From assembly GCA_033558025.1 (NCBI GenBank), contig JAUCEF010000005.1, positions 1,054,001 to 1,118,000 of the forward strand: 64,000 nt of DNA. The letters are read 5' to 3'. Below, piece after piece: positions 11,764 to 23,321 of the stretch. This stretch comes from Phytophthora sp. 'mugwort'. Lineage: Eukaryota > Oomycota > Peronosporomycetes > Peronosporales > Peronosporaceae. A program made the position numbers and the translations under genes. The number at the start of each line of letters is the position of its first letter. Positions within the stretch are counted from its first letter, which is position 1. The notes below the pieces were generated by a model, which saw only the letters and a list, made by a program, of their open reading frames with translations, had not been told where the DNA came from and made no database searches.

Positions 11764-14700
11764 TTACGATTCCGCCGAGTCGCCATTCGCACCCACAAGT
11801 TCCTTCTCCATAATCTTGATGCGGTGAAGAACACGCGCAGCGTCCAATCGACGATTTGATGAGAGAAGCTTTGAGATCAGCACACGGTCTTCAGCTATGC
11901 GTTTGTGCAGACGCTCGACGTACATGTCCAACGTCAGGTTGCCAGTCTGCATCTCGATTTCCAGCAACTGTTTCTTTAATGCGAGAGAATCGTATCGATC
12001 GCTCCACTCAATCGCAGTGGGTCCAGTTAATGACGGTAGCTTTGCGCCCACCTTTTCGAGCTAGATTGATAACAAGACAAGAGCAAGTCAGCATTATGGC
12101 GCAACGAAAACTGGTAGGAACTCTCACTTCTTCGTTGATAACATCGTAGCTGACAATCAAATCCACACTGTGGGGATCGTCCAGCGCGGGAGTAATATAT
12201 CCCTGTTGATCCTCATTCGCGATTGCATTACTACCGTCAGATATTCGCGCTAATATTTTGTTCGTTGGGTTGAGTGTGTCGGCGGGTGGTGGCTCTAAGA
12301 CCACACTTGGCATGGGAATATGCTCTGCAGAAGAGGTCAACGGCGCTGGATAATCATGGATGACCAGATCCTCGACAATTTCCAGACGAAATTCTTTTTC
12401 TTTAAGGGGTCGGAGCATCTGGATAGCAATCTGGTGGCCACACATCAGTGTCATTTACATTAGATGCATTTCCTTAAAGTGCATGAAAGTGAGAATACCT
12501 CGATATCTCCTCCACAGGGTTTTCGATTTGATCCGACGAAAGGAAGATGAGTGTTAATTTCACAATAACTCAGCAAAGGTGACTATGGTGGGCATGGACG
12601 TACACAAGACACGTTAGAGCATAACCTTCCGCAGAGGGCAACACCTCAATACTTACCAGTTCTTGATACGTTCGGGCAACGAGTTCGGGGTTGCGGAACA
12701 GCGTTCCGGGCTTCCAAACCTCGAATACAGCCTTCTTTATCTCAAAAAGACGCATAGTTCCTCGTGACCGTGAAAGGTTAAAGACGAAACCTATGTGGCT
12801 CAGTGGAAGTTCCGTGGCAAATGGGGCGCTTGAGTTAATCTGGAATTCACCAGTCTGTCCCTCATGCGGTGTCGCGGATGGGAAATTGAGGCAAAACTTG
12901 ACAAACACGGATCTGCCCGCCACCTGGGACAGCCCAGTCACGCTTTTTACAGAAACCTTAATCTGGTTATCTGCAATGAATGGCAGCTTGTGCTCAACTT
13001 TTAAAGAAGTTTTGACGATTTCGTAGAGTGGCGGCGTCTGCAGTGGATTTTGTCGCATTTGTCGAAGCTTTTCCAGTTCAGCACCGTAACGTTTTCGCTG
13101 TTGGCAAAAAAAAATGAGTCTAGGCAATAGATTTATGGCGACAACCAGTCTGTACTTACCTTGGCCAGCCATTCCGATGCCTTTTCCCGATTTCCCGATA
13201 GGTTTTCTTTGGCCAGCGCCATCGCTTGGTTACCAAACTTTACCAGCATTTGCTCAATCTCCTGGAATTTGGCTACAATTGCAGGGTTTTGTTCTGAGCC
13301 CACGGTAGTTGCAGGATTTCCAGATGTCTGTTGGGTCAAATCAATGAGGCTTTGAATTTGTTTCGCCCGTCGCATCGATTCAAGTGCGCCTTGAATATCA
13401 CCTTTTCGCTTCAGAGCCAACCCCGTTTGTCTTACTTTTTGTAGCTGTGCAATGAGACCAGCAATATGATTATTCTCCGCCGCGCTCACGGCCTCAAGAG
13501 GTGCGGCAGCCTTGACGATATCTGGTACAAAAGAAGCCGAATGCAGCGACCCACTTGACATCACAGTCGTAAGGTGATTTGATTCCCCATCGGAATCGGA
13601 TTTATGATCGAACGCATCGATGAGATAATCTTCATCGATCGATGGGGCACTTTTCAGCGATCGAGAGCTGGGTGGAGTTGGCTTATGTGCAGCATAGGAT
13701 GAAACAGCTACAATGCTCCTTGCCACTACTACGGTATTAGGAGGTGCTGGCTCAACTGATGTGGTGTCATCGCCGTTTAGCTTCAGTAGTTCTGCCGCAA
13801 AAGCTGAGTCGCTCGTGTCTTCAGCTGTTACTTCAACGTCCAGAATACTGTCATTGTCGCTGTCATTTTGGGTTTCGCTGAGAGGCATGGCGGCCGAGTT
13901 CATGCGCTCCGAAGCAGGAGTTCTGGCTGCAACAAGATGATAGACAGACTCTGTGACTGATGATGCTGCAGACCGCTGAATTACGGGTACCTGGTCAGAT
14001 GCCGCCGGGGAAGATCGTAGCTCGTCTCGCATTGCTTCAAGCTCTTTGATTTTCCGCATGCAAGTCAGTGCCTCGGCAATCTGGTTCTGCCGTTTAAGGT
14101 CCACGGCTTGTACTTTACACTCGTGAATCTGCGTTTCCAAGGCAGACAATCGCAGCATGACATCGTGATAACGTGCAGCTTCCGCGCCACCAGATACGTC
14201 TTTGTCATCCTCCGCCAGACCCATTTTCGCCAGCTGAGCAATAAACTCGGGGTCCTGCATGTCCTCGTCAGTAACTTCGACATCTTGATCTCTATCATCC
14301 GGTATAGTCTCCAAGAGCGATCGATGCGATCCTTCATGTGGCGTCTTCGAAGCAAAATCTCTCGAAGCGTTCGCTACACTTCCTTGTGCAGAAGAGACCC
14401 GTTCCTGGAGCTGCTTAGCCTCTCGGAACTTGTCCAGAGCTTCCTGGATCTTCCCCTCTCTCTTAAGTGCCACTGCCTCCGTCTTTAGAGCATGCACCTG
14501 AGCAGCTCTATCCGGTGTTATCATCGCCCCTCCAATTCCCCCAGACACCTGAACCGACGCCTTCCCACTCATCTCGGCCACTTCTCGACGGTGACTCTCC
14601 CTCGCCGTATGGTGCACGTCATCCAGCACCCCGCGCAGCTCATTTTCCGCCTGTTGATGATCATCACTCCCGTCGTCATCGTCGTCCAGGCTGAGTCCGT

Positions 14701-14944
14701 TCAGATTCAGGTCTCTCAGGATTTTTGCCTCTTCGTCTTCGTCCTCGTCGCCTCCAGCCCCAAACAGAAGACTCTCCTCCGTCGGACTCGAACCACCAGT
14801 GGCGCCCGTAGCCGACAGCAGCGCCTGAAACTCCTTCTGCACATCCGCGTCGCTTACGGGAGTGATGCCAAACTTCTTCTGCAGCTTCGCCAGGTCATTT
14901 GTCTCCTCCGCCGCTTCTTTCGCGCGACTACGACGCCAGAACAT
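11764..14944 (-). CDS. CC2D1: CC2D1/Lgd-like DM14-C2 protein
   Basis: This is a homologue of CC2D1A/B and Drosophila Lgd, cytosolic proteins that bind ESCRT-III Shrub/CHMP4 and control endosomal sorting. Five proposed exons on the minus strand (13160-14944, 12657-13097, 12499-12582, 12128-12430, 11764-12060) keep phase and give 969 residues. DM14 modules are visible at ~150 (AVALKREGKIQEALDKFREA), ~260-300 (AVDLKRQNQIAEALTCM) and ~500 (LALKRKGDIQGALESMRRA). A fourth (MALAKENLSGNREKASEWL) crosses the first intron. The C2 domain follows, with VFNLSRSRG, LLSYCEI and the GGDIEIAIQM strand rebuilt across exons 3 and 4. The C-terminus has the family's conserved helical tail (LALKKQLLEIEMQTGN). Convergent with the RPGRIP1L-like gene. 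Confidence 0.88.
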
Positions 14945-14960
14945 CGTCGCCTTTGGCTTG

Positions 14961-14974
14961 ATTCGACAAATGAG
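14961..14974 (-). promoter_or_regulatory. Possible oomycete initiator (Inr) for CC2D1
   Basis: On the minus strand this reads CTCATTTGTCGAAT, close to the oomycete initiator consensus GCTCATTYBNCA. It lies about 20 bp upstream of the CC2D1 ATG, so it would imply a very short leader. Match by eye only. Confidence 0.35.
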
Positions 14975-15124
14975 AGAAACAATACCCGCTTGAGTGACAG
15001 AAAGAGTGACATAAATATGCCACTTCAACTTGCCTTTATTCGTCAATTATTATGATAATTGGAATCCGCTATTCGTCAACTGCTTAATATAAGCGTCAGA
15101 GGTTGCTTACGATTAATTCCTTAA

Positions 15125-16906
15125 TCATTCCCACGCCCGCGAAGCCTTTCGTCGCTTCCAGTCCCTCCCATTATTTTCAGCAGCACGCTCTGCTCGCTCC
15201 AAGGCATCCAAGGTGGCGCTCAGACTCTGCCTGGAACTAATTGCCTGCACGAGTCCAGATGCTTCGTCGTCGTCGCACTCTTCCTCACCAGAGATCACAT
15301 CTCCCTTGACAACGATAAACCCTTCAGCTGCAAGGGCACGTTTGCTCCCACCTCGAATGACAACAGACTTGGTTTGTTCAGGGACGTAGGATTCTTTCTG
15401 CCCGTAGATCAAATTGTTGCGCCTCATGTCTCCTGTTCGCATCTTCTTCTCGGTAAAAGACCCTCGCGTCTTAATCGTTTTGATGGACTGGCGGCAAAAT
15501 CCTTCAGTGCGCTTGTCGATGACCGGCTTTTCCTCAAAACGGAACAAATTAAGCCGCGGGTCACATACGTCGCACGTCCCCTTACACTCCGTCACTGCCA
15601 TCCTCTGCCCGAAATACCGCAATAAAGCCTGGCGGCGACACTCTTTCTTCGTCGCAAAATTCTTGACGTGCTCCAGGAGCTGCATGGCATGAGACAGTTT
15701 CTTGGGTCTAGGCTTTTGATGCTCAGTAGAATTCGCTACTGATCCACAATTATCGGGCTTCGAAGCTTCTTTCTCCAGTAGGAAGCGAAACAAATCGTAG
15801 TCACGTGCTGAGTAGAACAATACACTCTGACTCGGCTCGCCATCTCGACCTGCACGTCCCGATTCCTGATAAAAATTCTCTAACGTTTTCGGGATATTCC
15901 AGTGCACAACGAATCGTACCTTGGGATGATCGATGCCCATTCCAAAGGCAATCGTCGCGCATACGATTTGTATCTCTCCGCTCAACCACTTTTGCAAAGT
16001 CTCTTCTCGTTCCTGCTGTGGAATCTTCGCATGAAATGCAGCAATTCTCAACGTAGGGTCTCGCTGTCGCATTGAAAGCACCAGCTCATTCGTGTCACTC
16101 CGTTTATGGACATAGACAACTCCACATGAATTTACACGACTCTTCTTAATATAGCGGCTCAATACACCCACCGGATCTGCCAACATCTCCTTGTCGTAAA
16201 CCGCGTACGAGATATTTGCACGATTAAAATCCGCCAAGAGTATATCCGACCCATCGGCTGCAAAATGCAATTGCTTAATGATATCATCACGTACACGTTC
16301 AGTAGCAGTAGCAGTGAGAGCAATCATCGGAATTTTTGGGAACAACTTCCTCAGCTTCCCCAGATTCCGATACGCCGGACGGAAGTCGTGGCCCCAAGAA
16401 CTAATGCAGTGAGCTTCGTCAATGGCGAACAGCGCGAGGCCTCCCCATTTATGCAGCTTTTGCAGCAAAAGCTGCATCTGCTCACCCTGCAGCGTCTCGG
16501 GCGTCGTGTAGAGCATCTCGACTCGCTCAATATCATTAGTCTGTGTCGTGGTCTCGAACTGCTGCAGCAGTCGCGCAACAATCCGCTCGCGCTGTTGTGG
16601 GGCCACCAACGATGACAGCATCTCCACTCCAATATGCTTCATACGCAGAGATGTCACCTGGTCCTGCACCAGAGCCAGCAATGGGCTCACCACCACTACG
16701 AGACCGGGCAACAGCAGCGCTGGCAACTGGTAGCACAACGACTTGCCCCCACCCGTGGGCATCAGCACCAGCGTGTCCCTCCCAGACAGAACGCGGCGCA
16801 GTGCGGCACCCTGAAGACCTCGCAGTGTTGAGAACCCGAACCGCTCCAATGCTGCTCGGATCTTGGCCCGGCGCGCTCGCTGTCGCTGCGCCTTGGCGTC
16901 GGCCAT
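15125..16906 (-). CDS. RecQ-family ATP-dependent DNA helicase
   Basis: This intronless gene encodes 593 residues of a 3'-5' DNA helicase used in replication repair. It has motif I TGGGKSLCYQ at ~51-60, motif Ia VVSPLLALVQDQ, motif II DEAHCISSWGHDFRP at ~163, motif III TATA, and motif VI QESGRAGRDG. A zinc-binding block follows with cysteines in CRRQALLRYFG and CKGTCDVC. No clear winged-helix RQC or HRDC domain is visible after it. The tail is short and ends in charged residues, so it resembles the shorter RECQL/RECQ5 forms more than BLM/WRN. An in-frame ATG exists at 16948, but the ATG at 16906 (MADAKAQ) fits better. It lies tandem to CC2D1 and is divergent from the Sfi1-like gene (231 bp). 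Confidence 0.9.
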   Translation of the reverse strand: MADAKAQRQRARRAKIRAALERFGFSTLRGLQGAALRRVLSGRDTLVLMPTGGGKSLCYQLPALLLPGLVVVVSPLLALVQDQVTSLRMKHIGVEMLSSLVAPQQRERIVARLLQQFETTTQTNDIERVEMLYTTPETLQGEQMQLLLQKLHKWGGLALFAIDEAHCISSWGHDFRPAYRNLGKLRKLFPKIPMIALTATATERVRDDIIKQLHFAADGSDILLADFNRANISYAVYDKEMLADPVGVLSRYIKKSRVNSCGVVYVHKRSDTNELVLSMRQRDPTLRIAAFHAKIPQQEREETLQKWLSGEIQIVCATIAFGMGIDHPKVRFVVHWNIPKTLENFYQESGRAGRDGEPSQSVLFYSARDYDLFRFLLEKEASKPDNCGSVANSTEHQKPRPKKLSHAMQLLEHVKNFATKKECRRQALLRYFGQRMAVTECKGTCDVCDPRLNLFRFEEKPVIDKRTEGFCRQSIKTIKTRGSFTEKKMRTGDMRRNNLIYGQKESYVPEQTKSVVIRGGSKRALAAEGFIVVKGDVISGEEECDDDEASGLVQAISSRQSLSATLDALERAERAAENNGRDWKRRKASRAWE

Positions 16907-17137
16907 TACGACAACAAGGCTTTGAAGTGAATTAAAAATATTGATCATTTTGTTATCCTATGTCATATCCTGTACATCGCGAATAGTATCCTGTATATAC
17001 TTGCTAATTGGTGTAGTACCAGTGATATAGTACTACGCGTGATGTGATTAAGTAGTATATGCACATTACTACGACCACTAAATGTGAGCTTGAAGCGACG
17101 CGAATCGCGATCTCAGGCCCCATTGACACACGCAACG

Positions 17138-19866
17138 ATGGTGCGCAAGGCGTCGCGCTTGGCACCGGGACAGCGGTCCGTGGAGGAAGTGCTGCTTAAC
17201 CGCCTGGCGAATGGAGATGAAGTCGCCGCCGCGACGCGTTCGTCGACCGTGCCTCCGAACATCTCAAGCCGGAGGTCACACGCGTTGACGGCCCCTCGCG
17301 CGTCTGGAGCCTACAAGCGTACGCTCCTTCTTGCGGCCTGAAAGTGCGCAATATGATATCATGGACGATACTGACGTTGCTGCGCTTGCATTTATGGGGC
17401 TACGGTCTAACAGGTTTATCCGGCAGCAATCGGGCAGGAACCTCTGTGTCAAATGCGCCGGCAACGGAGGCAGTAGCAGTCGGGACAACAGCAGCGGCGC
17501 CTATGTCGATGGAGCTACTACAGCAAATGTCCAGCCAGATTGCCAACCTCGACAAACGTTTGCAGCGCGTCACCACGAGTTTGGGTGCAGTCCCGAGCCG
17601 CGGAATGGAGAAACGTGCGTCTAGATCGTCCAGTGAGGAGCACAACGTTCATCAACTGGGGATTGACAAGTTCTTGCAGGAAAGTATACAACAAGTGGCC
17701 AAAACGCATACAATTAATGGAAATGAGGATCATGCTCGACAATTGACGTCAGTGAACCCGAAGACAAGTGCACAAGTAACCCACAGCGTGCGTGATATCC
17801 GCTCGACTGTCCGGCGTCTGGACAAGGTCTTCCACGAAGTAGCTTCAGGTGACAAGCAACGCCATTTATCAGCTACAAAGATATCGATGATGGGTCGGGC
17901 TTTTGTGGTCCGCCGTAGATTTCAGAAGTTACAAAACGCTCTTGGAGCGTGGCGATCTCGAAAATGCGACCTCTTTCTTACGTATATGGAGCAATTTGCA
18001 GCGCGCGAAGAGTTTGTCAGCAAACAGATTGTTCTTATGCAAGAACAACGAACACGGTCCTTTTTGCGCCGTGTGCTGGCTGAAATACGCGATGTGGTGC
18101 TCATGAACTTGCCATTGAAGATGTCGCGGCTCGAAGAAACGGAGCATCGCTTTAAAGAAAAGCAAATCAATCTCTTGAAGTACGTTTTCCTGCCGTGGAA
18201 GTCCACTGCCTTAGGCCCACGTAGCCGCAAGAAAGCTTCAGCAGATGCCAGAGCACGCCACTATGCAGCTCGCCAACGACTTGAGGCGATGAATCGGTTT
18301 GACGTCCTCACACAGGAAATGGTGCATGAAGAATTCCTCAAGGACAATATCCGCCGAATCCGAGCTCGACATCCACTGCATGTGATGAAACGCTACTTCC
18401 ATTTGATGAAAAACGTCGTTTTTTTGCCTATGAAGAACAACATGGAGGCTGCGATTGCTCATGATCATCGCAACACGCTGAAGCGCGTAGTGGACGAATG
18501 GGTACGGGTTTTCCGAGCTACACAAATCGACAAAGCCATTGCAAGCGTCGCTGATCGTCGCACCCTCGAGCGATACGACCAGCACTTTAATCTCCGTAAA
18601 ATTGATGCCCATTATCGACGCACACACATGCTAAAGCACCTGCGTGCTTGGGCCAAGCATTGTCAGCTTATTCGCCGCGTGCGACGGCTGTTCGAAGGCA
18701 GTACGAAGGAGACGATCGCGTGGCTCATGAAGCGCTGGCATGTTCGAGCTCAATATCAGCGCGCTTTACGGGAAAATACAGTGGAAGAATGGCACGCTTA
18801 TTCACGGCGTATCTACATGATTCCGTTTCGACGCTGGTACGTCTTCATGGCGCGCAGACGGGCAGCTAGTGCAGCAAAGGAAAGCATTTGCGTCGCTTAT
18901 GAACGTCGTCAACGGCGGCATATCAAGTACAATTTCTTCCGCTTGTGGAAGCACCAAGTGCTGTTCGGGCACATTGAAGGCTTGCATTCGAAAGTTCACT
19001 TGCTACGCAGCCTTGAGGACCAGAAACGTCTGTGCATTGGACTCGAAGCTAATGCTGCGCTTTACCGGGATAATATCGCAGCCCTGCAAGCGTCAATCGT
19101 GCAACTCGAGGACAAACTCATGGATAAACAGCAAGAACTCGCTCAATTGCACGAGACAACGCAAGCGACACGTTTCAGTATCCATAAGGCTGAACAGAGT
19201 ATTGCTCGAGTGCAGGGTATGCTAGAGGCAGTGCGACTTGTGCATCCAGGCACAGTGGAGCGCATTGAGACGATGTACCGGGACAACCCGCTGTTGTCAA
19301 AGGATCTCAAAGACGTCATCACACTTCACGCCAACAAGAGACGCGAACTCTTAGCGAAAATCGAGCTGGATCAATCGGAACTTGAGATACAAAAGGCTTC
19401 AAAAGGGGCTGGAACACAAGAAGATCAAATGCTCTTGCATCGCGTCAAGTGGGTGCTCTCTCGTCTCGACCTCGGGATGTATGATCAATGTGGCAGGAAT
19501 CAACTCGATACGAGAATGAAGATGGAGACGATGAACCAACTGTGCGCTTTGTTTGAGTTCATCCGGAACGGTGACACTGCCCCACTAGCACCGGAAAACA
19601 ATCCCGAGCATCGAGAACAAGTGCAACACGGCAAACCACCAGGTTCTATACTGCCTATCACCAATTCTGTTGATCCTATTGTTCGCCGGGCCGACGTCAT
19701 GGACGGCTCCAACACGTGGCACTCGTTCTTGCAGTTGTTAGTGATCAAGTTTGTACCAGAGAATTTGTTATCTATCAAGGAGCGACTAGTGCGTCATGCT
19801 GCCGAAATGGATGCTGAGATCGCTGAGATCAAAGCAAATCCGCATCTCCATCACTTGTACAGGTAG
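17138..19866 (+). CDS. Sfi1-like repeat centrosomal protein
   Basis: Two proposed exons (17138-17318 and 17414-19866) encode 877 residues. The middle contains repeated short helices with Trp-Lys/Arg ends, for example LQNALGAWRSR, LLKYVFLPWKS, LKRVVDEWVR, MLKHLRAWAKH, IAWLMKRWHV, IPFRRWYVF and YNFFRLWKHQ. Their irregular spacing is like that of the Sfi1 family, which binds centrin along centrioles and basal bodies. The N-terminus is low-complexity, and ~640-760 is coiled coil (QASIVQLEDKLMDKQQE). The ATG at 17138 is the first in frame. The end HHLYR is followed by GTAGGT, so a further short exon is possible. The function is inferred from the repeat pattern; a non-Sfi1 coiled-coil protein is the alternative. 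Confidence 0.72.
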
Positions 19867-20272
19867 GTAGGCACTACAGTAGTTACTTGGTTCGTGAAGT
19901 TAGGGCTGACACTGTGTGGAACAGGAGCTCGTAGGACTTCAACTTCAAGATTGCAAGAGCTAAGTACACAGCGATGCTGCGGTGAAACTACAGACATAAA
20001 GCACATGAACGGATTTCTCCTTAAATGAACGAGCGAACGGAAGGGACTCAATCCTCAACGGGGGGAAGCACCCGATTCCATCCAGCCTTGCGGACATTTT
20101 TACTGCCAAATCTCCAACCAGCTACTCAGACTTCTTGTGACCCTTATACCAGTCGCCGTCCTGCTGCCTGCCCTGCTTTGCCTGTTCTCGGAGAGTTTCC
20201 TGCTGAGGTCAGCGAAGCGTTCGCCGCGTCGAAAGCCGACGGACGGATTCACAAGAGATGAAAACATCTGTT
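19867..20272. other. Intergenic gap between convergent genes
   Basis: This gap separates the Sfi1-like and eIF3h stops. An ATG-started reading frame at 20025-20261 (+) is open for 78 codons, but it is proline/alanine-rich and has no recognisable motif. I do not call it as a gene. Confidence 0.4.
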
Positions 20273-21385
20273 TTACTCGTTCTGGTGAATCTTCGCAGCC
20301 AGAAACAGCTTCTGGAAAGACTTTCCGGCGTATCGGTTAATGTGCTCACAGTACGTGTTCATCTGCTTGGTGATGAGGAGCGACTCGAGGCGCGAGGGCT
20401 GGTTCACCGACTTGAAGAAATTGGGGTCCTCCTCGGGCACGGGTTCTTCACCGTTCTCACGACGGACCTTGTTCTCCTCTCGTTGTCTATTCTGCCACTG
20501 CTGGTAGGCGGCGCGCTGCTTGGATAATGCGCGCTCATAGCCTTGGAATTTGTAGTGCTCCTGCGCTAGCTCATCCGCCCACAGCGTCATGTTCTTGAGG
20601 CTGCTCTCCAGGTAAGCATTGGTGGCAAGGTCCAGGCGTTCGAAGCTGCTGGCCGTGGTACTGTCATCAGACCGCGCCGTCTGCTGCAGCCAGCACGTGA
20701 TGATGTCCGAGTTACGGATCTCGATCGGGATCTCTTCCACGACTGTGGCCGAGCGGATGTCGGCCTTGGCAAAGTTTTCCTTGGAGAAGGATCCGCTCTT
20801 ATACGTGTCCACAAAAGCTTTGGTGAGACGCACGGCACGCAGACTGAGCGATCCCTTGGTAGTCTCGGCTGAGTCATAGATGAGGCAGATGGCGTTCGGG
20901 CCTAGCGACTTCTGGTATTGGAACTGGTGCTCGATGAATGAAGCCGTGCAAAAAGTTCCCATGGCCACGGACTGGTACCAGCCCACCTTATTATTGTCCA
21001 TACCCACCTCACGCAAACCCTTCATCATGTCCAGCTGATACTCGTCCGCGCCCTTCTTGCGCTCGCTGCTGGGCGGCGACGGGAAGCTGTTCGTTACCTC
21101 CAGCACCTGCACGTTGTCCACGCCCAAAAGCGATCCGGCCACACCACCCGGGAGGCTCTCATGGCAGTGCTTGATGATCTGCAGCAACGCTACGCCCTCC
21201 AGCGCCACGCTCGTCACGGGCGTTACGCCCTCAAAGATGTCGATGGAATCGGCGGACTCGGGAGCTGGGCCCAGCGATACCACAATGGAAGGGCCAGCAG
21301 AAGTGGTGGCAGCAGGAGCAGGAGCAGGAGCAGCGGCAGCGGGCGTCCGCGCCGGCGCCGGCGTCGTATCGAGACCCCAAGCCAT
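20273..21385 (-). CDS. EIF3H: Eukaryotic translation initiation factor 3 subunit H
   Basis: This 370-residue intronless gene encodes an MPN-domain subunit of the cytoplasmic eIF3 complex. After an Ala/Pro-rich leader (1-35), the MPN fold begins at VTSVALEGVALLQIIKHCHE and continues through GSLLGVDNVQVLEVTNSFP, VGWYQSVAMGTF and ICLIYDSAETTKGSLSLRA. The JAMM metal ligands are absent, as in eIF3h. The C-terminal half has the helical ENFAKADI...SRLESLLITKQMNTYCEHIN block ending in FLAAKIHQNE, as in the human protein. It is divergent from MRT4, with 262 bp between the starts. Confidence 0.93.
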   Translation of the reverse strand: MAWGLDTTPAPARTPAAAAPAPAPAATTSAGPSIVVSLGPAPESADSIDIFEGVTPVTSVALEGVALLQIIKHCHESLPGGVAGSLLGVDNVQVLEVTNSFPSPPSSERKKGADEYQLDMMKGLREVGMDNNKVGWYQSVAMGTFCTASFIEHQFQYQKSLGPNAICLIYDSAETTKGSLSLRAVRLTKAFVDTYKSGSFSKENFAKADIRSATVVEEIPIEIRNSDIITCWLQQTARSDDSTTASSFERLDLATNAYLESSLKNMTLWADELAQEHYKFQGYERALSKQRAAYQQWQNRQREENKVRRENGEEPVPEEDPNFFKSVNQPSRLESLLITKQMNTYCEHINRYAGKSFQKLFLAAKIHQNE

Positions 21386-21647
21386 GGTCGTCGGTGCTTC
21401 CTGAAGAATATGGATTTCCCCCTTTCGGACGACTGGCTGCGCCAGTAATTCACCGTTTTGACCAATAGGATGCCCGTAAAATGGGGTTTTAACAAATCAA
21501 GTCAAGCCAATTTGACCCGCGACTTCTGACTGGACGAAAATGAGCCGATGCAAGGCGTTGCCTTTTTGGTTGGTGGAGACCGACGCGCATCAAGAGGCAC
21601 ACAGGGCAGTTGACACAAGCCAAGCCTCCGCGTAACAAGTCGTCGCC

Positions 21648-22352
21648 ATGCCTAAGTCCAAGAGACAACGCTCCAAGCCGCTGACACAGGCCAACAAGAA
21701 GGGCAACGAGCTTAAGCAGAATGTGGTGGACGCCATCCGCAATGCCGTGGACACGTACGAGTCGGCCTACGTCTTCAGCTTCCAGAATATGCGCACCAAC
21801 CACTTTAAGGATGTGCGCATGGACTTTAAGGACAGTCGCTTCTTTCTGGGCAAGAACAAGGTCATGAAGCTCGCGCTTGGTCGATCCAAGGAGGAGGAGT
21901 ACGCCGAGAACCTCTTCCGCCTCTCCAAGGACGTCAGCGGCAACACCGGTCTGCTGTTCACCAGCAAGCCGCATGACGAGGTCTTAGCCTACTTTGCCAA
22001 TCTCTCGGTCAGTGACCATCCACGCTCGGGTTTTGTAGCCACCGAGACGGTCATGATCCCCGAGGGCCCGCTCCCCCAATTCGTTGGCAGCATGCTCGAG
22101 TCGCTGCGTGGACTTGGACTACCTGTCGACCTGAAGAACGGCGTCGTCATGCTTAACCAGAACTATACCATCTGCAAGACCGGTCAGACTCTGACCCCTG
22201 AACAGGCTAAACTGCTTGTGCACTTCGACCGCAAGATGGCCGAGTTCAAGCTCATGGTGCTGAGCGTCTGGTCCAAGGACAAGTACCAGCGGCTTGCGGC
22301 TGAGGACGCCGTCACCACTGGCGACGACGGTACCGAAGACGAGGATATGTAA
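21648..22352 (+). CDS. MRTO4: mRNA turnover protein 4 / ribosome assembly factor MRT4
   Basis: This 234-residue intronless protein is a P0-like factor. In yeast and animals Mrt4 occupies the stalk site of nuclear pre-60S particles until uL10/P0 replaces it. The start MPKSKRQRSKPLTQANKKG is basic and conserved. The uL10-like fold shows SAYVFSFQNMRTNHFKDVR, DSRFFLGKNKVMKLALGRS and TGLLFTSKPHDEV. The second domain shows GLPVDLKNGVV and CKTGQTLTPEQAKLL. The C-terminus is short and acidic without the P0 stalk tail, which separates MRT4 from ribosomal P0. Its 3' end converges on the RPE gene. Confidence 0.93.
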   Translation: MPKSKRQRSKPLTQANKKGNELKQNVVDAIRNAVDTYESAYVFSFQNMRTNHFKDVRMDFKDSRFFLGKNKVMKLALGRSKEEEYAENLFRLSKDVSGNTGLLFTSKPHDEVLAYFANLSVSDHPRSGFVATETVMIPEGPLPQFVGSMLESLRGLGLPVDLKNGVVMLNQNYTICKTGQTLTPEQAKLLVHFDRKMAEFKLMVLSVWSKDKYQRLAAEDAVTTGDDGTEDEDM

Positions 22353-22576
22353 ATATGGGATTTGTAGTCGCGAGCTGAGCCTATCGGCGAGGCGTGCGAA
22401 CGATGGAACGTATTGCCAGCTGGAGCAGCGTCTCGCGGTGCAGCCCGGCATCTTCTTTAGTATACACTTTTGTTGCATCTAATAGCATTTTGGATTGATT
22501 CGTTTGTTCTTCGTACATGCGCTTGCAGTAGGGAGATAGACAAAACAGTGTTGCATTTGGCAACGACTGGAACTCG

Positions 22577-23275
22577 TTACAGCTTGGTCAACTGGTCGTC
22601 ATTCTTGCCGTTGCCGTACTTCTCCACGCTGTGTCGCATCTGCAGAATGACAGCCTTCGGGTCCGCTGTCTTGAACACAGAGCTTCCAGCGACAATCATG
22701 TTGGCACCAGCCTTGGCAGCCGCGTCAATAGTAGAGGGGCCCAGACCACCATCCACCTCGATGTCCAGGGCCGGATATTTGGCGCGAATTGCCTCTACCT
22801 TGGGCATCATGTCGGCCATGAAGCTCTGGCCACCAAAGCCCGGCTCGACGGTCATGACCAGCACCATATCCACGAGCTCCACGAACGGAAAGGCGGCCTC
22901 GGCGCTGGTTCCGGGCTTGATGGCCAGACCAGCCTTCATACCGGCGCCGCGGATCTGCTTGATAAGAGCCAGCGGGTCCTGTGTCGCCTCCAGGTGGAAC
23001 GTGAACTGGTCGCCACCGGCCGCCGCGATGTCCGACACCCACTGCTCGGGCTTGGATACCATCATGTGACAGTCGAAAAAAGCGTTGGTGTGCGGACGCA
23101 GCGACTTGATGACGGGCGGGCCCCACGAGATGTTGGGCACGAAGTGGCCGTCCATGACGTCCAGGTGCAGGTAGTCGGCGCCGGCAGCCACTACCTTGAC
23201 GGACTCGTCCTTGAGGCACGAGAGATCTGACGCTAGCAGCGAAGGACCGATCTTGCACACGCAGCTGTGACACAT
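22577..23275 (-). CDS. RPE: Ribulose-phosphate 3-epimerase
   Basis: This 232-residue enzyme of the pentose phosphate pathway interconverts ribulose-5-phosphate and xylulose-5-phosphate. The TIM-barrel signatures are intact: [25 protein letters not shown] with the catalytic Asp and metal His, [19 protein letters not shown], and the phosphate-binding [11 protein letters not shown] and IVAGSSVF. The frame is open upstream to an ATG at 23413 but crosses a 15-G homopolymer there. The ATG at 23275 (MCHSCVC) is therefore the preferred start. No targeting peptide is evident from that start, so a cytosolic location is inferred. Divergent from mS33. Confidence 0.95.
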   Translation of the reverse strand: MCHSCVCKIGPSLLASDLSCLKDESVKVVAAGADYLHLDVMDGHFVPNISWGPPVIKSLRPHTNAFFDCHMMVSKPEQWVSDIAAAGGDQFTFHLEATQDPLALIKQIRGAGMKAGLAIKPGTSAEAAFPFVELVDMVLVMTVEPGFGGQSFMADMMPKVEAIRAKYPALDIEVDGGLGPSTIDAAAKAGANMIVAGSSVFKTADPKAVILQMRHSVEKYGNGKNDDQLTKL

Positions 23276-23306
23276 TGTAGTAACGCGGGAGAAAGTCTGG
23301 CTGAAA

Positions 23307-23321
23307 GGGGGGGGGGGGGGG
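23307..23321. repeat. 15-nt poly-G tract upstream of RPE
   Basis: A run of 15 G lies 32 bp upstream of the RPE start codon (poly-C on the RPE mRNA strand). It sits inside an upstream extension of the RPE frame, so its length decides whether an N-terminally extended form could be read. Confidence 0.9.

Noticed and set aside
20025..20261. 78-codon plus-strand frame between Sfi1-like and eIF3h
   Set aside because: Pro/Ala-rich with no motif, overlapping the probable 3' UTR region; not enough for a gene.
22631..23230. 199-codon plus-strand frame opposite RPE
   Set aside because: High-GC antisense frame; RPE on the minus strand has every family motif.
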